From: an uncultured Clostridia bacterium
GTDB taxonomy: Bacteria; Bacillota; Clostridia; Christensenellales; Borkfalkiaceae
Reading direction: 5' to 3'
DNA: 64,000 nt
Assembly (NCBI GenBank): GCA_934272745.1
Contig: CAKQSI010000001.1
Span: forward strand, 1 to 64,000
Shown here: in pieces, positions 9,616 through 18,700 of the stretch
Numbering within the stretch: position 1 is the first letter of the stretch
How the letters are laid out: each line of letters starts with the position of its first letter
Notes under the pieces: model-generated
The model's input: the letters and a program-made list of their open reading frames with translations, nothing else
What the model was told of the DNA's origin: nothing
Databases searched by the model: none
Made by a program: the position numbers and the translations under genes

Positions 9616-12162
9616 TTATTTTGCCGGGTCGTACCAGACGTAGATTACAAAATCCAGACTGACGTCCATCGGCAGAACGACGACGTCGCCCTTGATGTAT
9701 TCGCCGCGGGCGTTTTTCACAAACCCGTTCGCGATAAGATATTCCCGAACCGACTTCAGCGCCGTGTCGATGGAGTAATTGAGATCCATCGGTACGTCGT
9801 AATAGAACTGCAGGACGGACTTTAACTCTTTTTCGCCGCTTCTTAAACGCTGACCGTTCAGCGCAAAGCCGAACGTATCGCCGATGACGTTGCCGAAGAA
9901 GGGCAGCAGTCCCGATCTGTCTTCCTTGAAACTGGCGACGGAAACGTCCGTAAGTTCGGACGCGACAAGCCCGGTTTCGTAAGAAGTACCGGTTACGGTT
10001 GCGGTTTTCGCCTTGCCGCCCGTCGTATATTTTACGAGATAGAACGCGCTGCCCGCCGTTTCCTGCCACGAGATCGTGCCGTCCTCTGCCACGTCCACGT
10101 CACTTAGCGCGGTTTTTTCCGCGCCGAAGAACTGGCTGAGATACGCGTCCGCAGACATTTCGTAATTGGTTTCGGTAGAAGAACTATCTTCCGAAACCTG
10201 CACCATGAGGTCTTTCCAACTCGTAGGAGCGGTTCTTGCGGCAAAGGACACTTCGGTTTCCCCTGCGGGGAGCGCGGAAGCGAGCGTTGCCGTATCGAAA
10301 TCGGTATACTTGATGGTAATAAATCCGTAGAACGAACCGAGGTAGTAATAGAAACCCGCTTCGGTAACATAATTTTTGCCGTTTATCTTTTCCACCGTGA
10401 CGTACGGGAGGAAGGGACCTTGGGACGTGGTGCCCTGCGTCGCGTAAATGCCGTACAGCGCCGCGTCGTTGCCCACACCGTTATAGAAGGTGGTCGCGAC
10501 GTTTGCCATCAGCTTTTCCACCGTATAGGTGGTCTTGCCGCTTTCTTCGTCCACGTTTACCGTGCGGAAAATTTCGGGAGCGAACGCAAAACTGGGTTTC
10601 GCCGCACCGAAGTCGCCCGAAAAAGCGCGCGCCGCAGTGTAGGTTCCGTCTGCTTCGCGGTTGAACGTGTTATACAAATCGTCCGAAATTTTCTTGAATC
10701 CGTAGGCGTCGTCCGGTTTTTTGGTCTTGACTTCCTGCGAAAGGACGGTGGAAACGCCGTAAGGAACGAAATAGCAGATATCGTTCGTCACCGTTTCGTA
10801 GTAGCCCTGCGTGACGTAGGAAGAGGACAGAAGATAATAACTGTACTCGTAAAAATCGACGGTGTAACTGTTCAGCGCTTCCATATTTTCCATCGCTTCC
10901 GAAAGCGCCGCGTGTTTTTCCGCGTCGTATTCGTAAGTCGGAATGGTAGGCACTTCCACCGTGTCTTTGGTGTTGACCGCAACGAAGAGTTCTTCATAGC
11001 AGGTATAGCCGTCGATCAGTCCTTCGTCCGCCTTGCTTTTTGCGGTGATGCCCATTACTTTTCCTTCGTCGATGATCAGCGAGAAGGTGTCGGTATTAAA
11101 GTCGTAAGGGTTGGCGGAAGCGATCATACGCTTGACAAAATCGCCGCGCTTGTTGTAAACGAAACGCCAGGAGTCTTCGTCAAAAGTGAAGTCGTCCACC
11201 GAAAGGAATTTCAGGTTGTTGTAAAGACCGGAATTTTCCCAGGAAAGATCTCTGCCGTCGTCATCCGTAAGCGGAAAATATTCCGCGTCGTTTTTCAGGC
11301 TGAGTCCGACGTTGCAGGCAATACCGTTGTGATTTGCGTAATAAATTCCCTGACTGATGCCCGTGCTGGGATTCTCGTACTCGGCGTACCAGTGACCGTC
11401 GTTATCCATGGCGGTTTTAATGACCGAAACGTAGGTCTTTTGCAGTTCGGAAGTCAGACCCTTGGAGTAGACTTCCACGGTCATATACCCTTCAAAACTG
11501 AGTTTGTTTACGTTAAGGAACACGCCCAGCATTTCCGCCGTCAGCACGGGTTTCGCCACGATCCCGATCGCGCGTTCGGCATAAGCCGTTTCGTCTTCCT
11601 TGCTCGTCGCGCGGACGACTACGGTCTTATCCCCCGTCACTTCTTCCGCCGTTATTTCGCCGTCTTCGTCCACGGTCGCAAATTCGGCGCCCTGCATGAT
11701 TTCCCAGTAGACTTCCTTATTTTCCGCGCCCGTTACGACGGCGGTAAGCGTGGCGCGTTTGCCGCTTTTCAGTTCCGAAACGCCCTTGATTGCGACCGAA
11801 ACGGTGCTTGCCGGCGGCGTAGGCATGACTTTCGGAATAAAGGTCTTTCGTTCGGAAGCGGCGGAGGTTTCGTACCCTGCCGCTTTGGCTTTGACGGTGA
11901 CGTTGAAACTCTTCGTCACGTCGGGCGCCTGATAGCCCGTGGTCGTGGTTTCGTATTCGTCGGAATTGATGGCGACGATATACGAAGTCGCGTTTTCGAC
12001 CGCGTTCCAGCCGACGTAGCCGGAATCGCTGACCGTCACGCCGGTGGGCGCGGCAAGTTGCGCGGCTTTGGACGGCGTGGGCGAGGGAGTCGGAGTATTG
12101 CCCCCGCACGCAGTCAGCGCGAGGCAAAGGGCAAGCAGAAAACTGACTAAGATTTTTTTCAT
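9616..12162 (-). CDS. Lipoprotein with Fn3-like and Ig-like N-terminus (848 aa)
   Basis: MKKILVSFLL begins a lipoprotein signal ending at Cys19 (LTAC), with GGAG upstream of the start at 12162. A short Pro/Ser/Thr linker follows, then a fibronectin-III-like module (residues ~38-110, with VGWNAVENATSY), then an Ig-like module to ~210. The rest resembles the 1,040-residue lipoprotein downstream. A second Fn3-like unit with the same W-x-x-T-A/V pattern (ISWQETAGSAFYLVKYTT) lies near residue 700. No catalytic residues are recognisable. It sits 13 bp after the 186-residue lipoprotein gene and belongs to the same run of leftward genes as the surface protease. Function unknown. Confidence 0.85.
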   Translation of the reverse strand: MKKILVSFLLALCLALTACGGNTPTPSPTPSKAAQLAAPTGVTVSDSGYVGWNAVENATSYIVAINSDEYETTTTGYQAPDVTKSFNVTVKAKAAGYETSAASERKTFIPKVMPTPPASTVSVAIKGVSELKSGKRATLTAVVTGAENKEVYWEIMQGAEFATVDEDGEITAEEVTGDKTVVVRATSKEDETAYAERAIGIVAKPVLTAEMLGVFLNVNKLSFEGYMTVEVYSKGLTSELQKTYVSVIKTAMDNDGHWYAEYENPSTGISQGIYYANHNGIACNVGLSLKNDAEYFPLTDDDGRDLSWENSGLYNNLKFLSVDDFTFDEDSWRFVYNKRGDFVKRMIASANPYDFNTDTFSLIIDEGKVMGITAKSKADEGLIDGYTCYEELFVAVNTKDTVEVPTIPTYEYDAEKHAALSEAMENMEALNSYTVDFYEYSYYLLSSSYVTQGYYETVTNDICYFVPYGVSTVLSQEVKTKKPDDAYGFKKISDDLYNTFNREADGTYTAARAFSGDFGAAKPSFAFAPEIFRTVNVDEESGKTTYTVEKLMANVATTFYNGVGNDAALYGIYATQGTTSQGPFLPYVTVEKINGKNYVTEAGFYYYLGSFYGFITIKYTDFDTATLASALPAGETEVSFAARTAPTSWKDLMVQVSEDSSSTETNYEMSADAYLSQFFGAEKTALSDVDVAEDGTISWQETAGSAFYLVKYTTGGKAKTATVTGTSYETGLVASELTDVSVASFKEDRSGLLPFFGNVIGDTFGFALNGQRLRSGEKELKSVLQFYYDVPMDLNYSIDTALKSVREYLIANGFVKNARGEYIKGDVVVLPMDVSLDFVIYVWYDPAK

Positions 12163-12175
12163 AACTTCCTTCTCC

Positions 12176-12736
12176 TTAGTACGTAAACGTCATCGTCATT
12201 GCGACCGTTTTATTCCCGGCGGTTTTCATTTCGCAGGAAATTCCGGTCACTTTGTCGCCGTCGAAAGTCACCGTCACGGTCACGTCTTCCGCAACCGTCA
12301 GCGAGGAAACGTCAAACGCTTCCGCAGCCGCGTCTTTCTTTACCACGCAGGTAAAGCCGGTTTCGGTCAGTTCGTGAGAGGCGACGTTTTCCGCCGTCAG
12401 ACGGAGGGGCGCCTTTCTGTCCGAAAGGGCAGCCGTCGCCGTCGTGGTATCGTCTTTCAGTTCCATCGTGGAGGAATCCAGCGTGGATTCGGTCACGGTG
12501 ACCAGTACTTCGGTTTCGTCCGCGGTGGTTTCGGTCACGCGCTTCCACACGACGACGGCGCCGTCCGTCATCGTCGTTTCGACTTTGGTCTGCTTTGCCG
12601 TGACGGAAGAAGATTCCATCGCCGAAACGTACTTTTCGTAAGTCATCTTGCCGCTTCCGCCGCAGGCGGTCAGCGTCAGAAACAGCGTGGCGACGAGCGC
12701 GGCGAGAAACAGAACGGATTTTACGGATTTTTTCAT
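12176..12736 (-). CDS. Small lipoprotein (186 aa)
   Basis: The start at 12736 (MKKSVK) is preferred because AAAGGAG lies about 10 bases upstream; an in-frame GTG three codons earlier is too close to that site. The lipobox ends at Cys25 (LTAC). The mature part is rich in Thr, Val and charged residues with alternating patterns typical of beta strands (VTVTVTFDGDKVTGISCEMK). The length and the SVTAKQTK...TTMTDG opening are reminiscent of small ligand-binding lipoproteins, but I cannot assign a family. It lies 15 bp after the S8 protease gene and 13 bp before the 848-residue lipoprotein gene, so co-transcription is very likely. Confidence 0.8.
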   Translation of the reverse strand: MKKSVKSVLFLAALVATLFLTLTACGGSGKMTYEKYVSAMESSSVTAKQTKVETTMTDGAVVVWKRVTETTADETEVLVTVTESTLDSSTMELKDDTTTATAALSDRKAPLRLTAENVASHELTETGFTCVVKKDAAAEAFDVSSLTVAEDVTVTVTFDGDKVTGISCEMKTAGNKTVAMTMTFTY

Positions 12737-12751
12737 TTCTTCCACACTCCT

Positions 12752-15700
12752 TTAATCCGCCAGTCCGGAAATCGTACCGATTCCGGCAAACGGATTGCTT
12801 TCTTTCGCGATCGCGTCGGTATAAGCCTTGAACGCGTCCACGAAAGCGTTGTAGTTGGTCATGTCGAGCAGCGCTTTATCCTGCACGCCCAACAGTTTGA
12901 TATCTTCGGAAAGGGTCTTCAGCGCTTCGTAATCCGCAATGGAGAAGACCGAGGGCAGCGCGTCGATCCGCTTCTGGATCTGCTGCGCTTTATAACTTGC
13001 GGTGCGGATCTTGAGCGCTTTGATGGTTTCTCTCGCTTCGTTTACGGCGCCGATCATGACGTACCATTCTTCCTTGCTGTAACCGTAATCCAGACCGCTC
13101 TGCGTCAGCGCGTTGAGCGCGGTCGCCGCTTCGGTGACGATGGTTTCGTTTGCGAGCGTGACGGTATCGAGTTTGACGACCTGCTTCGCGTAATAGATAA
13201 AGTCGCGCAGGCGCTGTTCCATCGCAACGTAATCGCTGCGGTCGCTACCCTCCACGCTGCCGAAGTATACCTGATACGGCAGTGCGTCGTAACCGGTGAT
13301 CTTTTCGTTTGCGGGAAGCACCATGCGAATGGGTTCCTTTTTGCCGAGAACGTCCACAAAGTTGCAGTAGCAAAGTTCCATACCGAACAGATCGAAAATG
13401 TTGTGGATCACGTCGTAGCCGGGATCGGTTTCGTCAAGCGAAATCTTGCTGTTGTACTGATCTTCCAGCGCGGGCGCCTTGACCGACTTGAACTCAACGG
13501 TTTTGAGTGCGGCGCAGTTATAGAACGCATAGTTGCCGATGACTTCCAGACTGTCGGGCAGGACGACGTAGGTGATCGAGGGGTTTTCGTTCGCAGCGTA
13601 GGTTTCGATACGGACGGTACCTTCCTCCACTTCGAGGACGGAAACCTTTTTCGCGTAAGGAACGCCGGACAGTTGATATTCGCCGGAAGGCATTTTGGTG
13701 TACAGAACGCCGTCCGCCAGTTTGACGTAATCGTTAATTTCCGCGTCGGTTTCGTCGCCGAACTTAAACGCTTCGAGCGAGGTGCAGCCGTAGAACGGAA
13801 TCAATCCGATCTCTTCGATCTTTTCGCCGAACGTAAAGACTTTCAGGTTGGGATTGAGTTGGAAGGAAGCCTCTCCCACCACTCTTAAAAGGGGCGCGTT
13901 GAAAACCGAGAAACGGTCGCTCTGGAAGGCGTAAGCGCCTACCGTTTCGAGGACGGGCGCCGAGATCGTGCCGGACAGTCCGCCGGAAGCGAACGCCGCT
14001 TCGCCGATGGACTTAACCGCGGACAGGTCGTCCTGAGAAAGTGAAATCAGGCTCTGCGTCAGGGCAAAGGCGTATTCCGCAATCTCTTCCGTTCCCTTCA
14101 GATTGGTCACTTTACGGAGCGAGGTGCAGTTGTAGAACGCATACGAACCGACGTACGCATTCCCCGCGGGCAGGTTCACTTCGGTAAGAGCGGTGCAGTA
14201 CATAAACAACGAATCGCCGTAGCGGAAGTCGCGGTCGGCACCGTCGGCGTCGACGACTTTTTTGCCGAACGCATAGGGGTTTTCGGGGTCTGCGAGTTTG
14301 TTCGGAATGGTGACGGTTTTCAGCGAACTGTTGCCGATAAACGCGCCCACGCCGATCTTTTCCAGACTATCCGGCAGATAAATGGAACTGAAGCAGGGCG
14401 CGCCGCCGTATTCGGTATTGCGGCTGAATGCCCCCTCTCCGATCTCTTTCAATCCGTCGGTGGTGGTAACCTGACTCAGCGATTTGCAATCCGCAAACGC
14501 GTAGTCCCCGATGACCGTGACGCCGGAAAGATCGGCTTTTCTCAGTCTGGTGCAGGAGAAGAAGGTTTCTCTTTCAATGACGCCGTCGGTCTTGGAAAGG
14601 TCGATTTCGGTCAGTGCGGCGTCGTTTGCAAAACTCATCGCGCCGAAATGCACGCCGCCTTCCGCCGGCATATTGACCGTTTTCAAAGCGATACAACTGC
14701 GGAACGCGCTCAGTCCGAACTGCGCGTTTTTACCGATGGTAACCGTCTTCAGTTTGGAACTCATAAACGCGCCGTTTCCGTAAACCGCGTCGTCCGCAAC
14801 GGTGACTGCGGTAAGTCCGGTGGCGGCAAACGCGAGTTCGCCCACGGTTTTGACGTGTTCCAGTCCGGAAATTTCAGTCAGTTTCGCGTCGCTGTTGAAC
14901 GCGCTGTCGCCGATCGTCAGCGTACCCGCCGTTGCGGGAAGCACCACTTCGCTTAAGTTTTCGCAGGAAGCAAACGCATATGCGCCGATCCTGACGTCGG
15001 GATTTTCGATGACTAATTTTTTGAAGTTTGCCCCGGAGAAGGCGCTTGCCCCCACCGCTTCGTACTTCGCGGGGAGCGTGTAGGTGTCGCCATAGTTCTT
15101 GCCGGGCGCGGCGAGGACGACCGTCTTGCCGTCTTTCGACAGAAGCAGATCGCCTTCCGCCTTGTAATAGGGGTTGGCGTCGGGAACGTCAAACGCGTTC
15201 ACCGCCGTGTTGTAGAAGATCGCGCCCGTGACGTCCGAAAATTTGGTTCTTTCTCCGAACTTCAGCGTGGTCAGCGCGCTGCAGTCGCGGAAAGCGTTGA
15301 GCGCGATTTCGGTTTCGCAATCGGGAAGTTGCAGCGAAGTCATCGCGTCGGAATCGTAAAACGCCAGTTCGCCGATGGACTCGACTTTGCCTTCAAACAC
15401 GACCGAGGTCAGTTTGTGGCATTCGCTGAACGCGCCTTTCAGCACGTTGACGACGTTGCCGTGTACGGTGATCGAAGTAAGATCCGGACACTGCGCGAAG
15501 AGGTATTCGGGAAGATCCGCAGATTCGGTATACAGATCGACCGAGGTAAGACCGCTCCGCACGAACAGCGCGTACGAAAGTTTGGTGTGTTCGGCAAGCG
15601 CTGCCTGCTGCAGCGAAGTGCAACCGCGGAAGGCCTCCTTCCCGGTATTGCGCAGCGCTGTGAGATCAGCATAAGAAAGCGAGGTGCAGCCGTCGAAAGT

Positions 15701-18700
15701 GCGTTCGCCGATGGCGTAAACGCCCGAAAGATCGACGTTGTCCAGCTTGACGCAGCCGGCAAACGCGTTTTTGCCCAGTACTTCCGCCTTGGTTCCGGTC
15801 AGGGAAGCGGGCGTTTCGCCGTTAAAGACAAAGTTGCCGTTTTCGTAAACGTAGCGATCCTTATACGTCGTGGACGCGGGATCGGTTTTTAAGGTGTCGT
15901 TCAGCACGACGCGTTCCAGTTTCTGGCAGTTGTAGAAGGCGAATTCGCGGATAAATTGCACGTCCTCGGGGATTGCGACTTCTCTTAAGCCGGTGCAGTT
16001 GTAGAACGCGTATTTCTGAATTTCGGTCACGCCGTCGGGAATGACGACCGAAGTTACCGAAGTGTTGGTAGCGGGAATCTTGTTGGCGTCGTAATCGTCT
16101 TCCGGCAGTTCGATCGAGTTGTCGGTGCTGTACAGACAGAACGCGTACGAGCCGATGTACAGAATGCCTTCGTCGTCCGGAATGACGACGTTGCCGCCCA
16201 GTCCTTTATAAGCGACCAGTATACGGTTTTCGATGACGAACGGACTCTTGACCGTGACGCGGATACGCGGCATGATGTTGGAGCCTTCGATATTCAGCGA
16301 AATGGTGGTGTTCCCTTCCTTAAGACCGGTAATGGTGCCGTCTTCGTCCACGGTCGCAACCGCGGGGTTGGTGGAAGAGTAAGTCACGTTATATTTGTCG
16401 GTCACGTACCACGGGTCGATGGCATAAGCCAGTCTGATCTTTTCGCCGGGATAGAAACTGACCGATTTGGCGGTAGAAGAACCGCTCAGGCTGCTGACGA
16501 AAATTCTCGATCCCGTTCCGCCGATCTCGCTGGTCTGCGCCGCGCGGGAATAAGCGAATACGGTGTCGAAATAGGTAAAGTCTGCGTCCTGAATCTTGGC
16601 GTTCGCAATTTCGGAAGCGTCGGGCAGAACGCGCTCTTCCTCCTCCCCTTCCTTTTTATTGACGTTGACGATCAGAACCGCCTGCCGCGATTCCACCTGT
16701 TCTTTTACGGAAACGGTAGCGCAGCCTTCCTTTTTCGCAACGATCTGCCCGCGGTTGACGGTCAGCACGTTTTCGTTGGAAGAAGTCCAGACGAGATGCT
16801 TCAAGTAATCTTTATCGGGGTCGATGTTTTCGTCGGTGGAAGAAAGGTATTGGGTCAGATCGACCACGTCGCCTTCGTTCACGTTGAGAATGATGAGGTC
16901 GCTGCCGTCCGTTTCGCCGTTTTTGGTGAATTTGAGTTCGCCGTCGGTGCCCGGAAGTTGCAGGACGTAAATGTTGGTATTCAGCGCGTAATCGTCGATC
17001 GCGAGCGACAAGCCGTTGGCAACCAGTTCGTCGTAATAAGCGCTTTCGAGATAATCGGTGATTTCAAACCGGACGGCAGTGTCCTTGCCCCGTTCGCTGT
17101 AGATGGGAATGGGGTTTTCGGTCAGCGTCGTATACGATTTGGAAGACGTAAAGACGATGGGCGAAATAGACTGCGCGTAGTGGTTGTCGTACACGGTCAC
17201 GGTCAGGTAGTAGTGATACTTTTTATCCGTCGTTTCGTACTTCTTTTCGTACTGCACGTCCTTGATGACGGGCGCTTCGTTATCCATATAGAAGTCTACG
17301 GAGAATTCGTTGCGCATATTGGTGGTTGCGCCGCCGTCCTCGCCGTAGTCCAGTCTGCCGGACATTTTCAGTTCGTACTGGTGGTTGTTGACCAGTCCCA
17401 TCGAAAGGGACTTGGCGTTCAGACTCTGATAATACGGAACGGGCGAACCGCCGGAGGAATGCGCCTTCATCGCGTTGTAATCGGTTTTGTCGAACACGAC
17501 TTCGCCCGTCATTTTATCGGTGATGGTGAAGTACATCTCCTTCGCGTTGCGCAGAAGTCCCGCCGCAACCGCGGAAATGCCGTCCACGGAGCCTAAGAAG
17601 TTGGAAACCGCGGCGTGATCGCGCGAGGCGGCGATGACGTCGTACTTATCCTCGTCCACGCTGTAAAGGTAGGTGCCGAGGGGCAGCATATAGTTGTAGT
17701 AATAGGAGCCGTACGGCGTAGTCGCGTAATAATCGGCTTTGACTCTGTCTTCGTCGTTCAGCGCGGCGTTCTTTTCGTCGGCGTCCACTTCGTAGTAGTC
17801 TTTATCCAACAGGGGCGCTTCCGTCCAGTCGCCGTAGAAGGCGAGGAAAGGCGCGTTGAGCTGTACGGTTTCGCCCTCGGTCACGGGGGTGAGTTTTACG
17901 AAACCTTCCACGTACATACCGTAAATGAAACGGCTGTCGATATACGCTTTGTCTTCGTCGGTCAGAGTATAAGTCACTTTCAGCGTAACTTTTCCGCCCG
18001 CGGCAACGCTGACGGTGTCGCCGGAGTAGGTACCGTCACCCGAAACGTATTCCAGACGCGCGCCGCCGCCGAGAATATACGGCGTTTCCGCAACGAAGGT
18101 TTCGTCCGAAGAAGAAACGCTTTCGGTCATACCGATAAAGTCGAACTTGTACGACAGGGACTTATCGGAGAAGTTGACCAGATTGAACTGCATCGTATAA
18201 ACGCCGTCGCGATCGGGGTCGTCCCCCAGTTCCAGTTTGACGCGGTCGCTGCCGTCCACGGAAAGGTAAGCGTTGGTGGAAACGACGTTGCGGATGCTGG
18301 CAAGTCCCGCGCCCTGTTTTCTGGGAGAATAGGGGTTGCCTTCCTCGTTCAGGATCATGGTGGCGGTGGACATCAACAGCTGATTTGCCAGCGAATTGAT
18401 CTGCGACCAGGAATAGGTCGGGAATCTTTCTTTCAGGTACGAACGGATCAGCACCATAATGCCGCACAGGTTGGGCGTCGCCATACTGGTACCGCTGAGT
18501 TCGTCGTATTTGCCGTTGGGAACGGAAGACAGAATGTTTCCGCCGTGCGCGGTGATTTCGGGCTTTAACTTCAGGTCGGGCGTGGGACCCCAACTGGAGA
18601 AGTCGGACATAAACGGACCGGCTTTATAACTGTCGAAGTTAAACACCATGGTACCCGTCTTGTGTTTGGCAAGTTCGGTACCGTCCGATTTACTGATGGA

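Noticed and set aside
10420..12150. 576-residue plus-strand open frame, and similar long frames at 12044-13888 and 46436-48547
   Set aside because: All are antisense shadows of genes with recognisable domains, are rich in Arg, Phe and Gly in a biased manner, and have no start signals.
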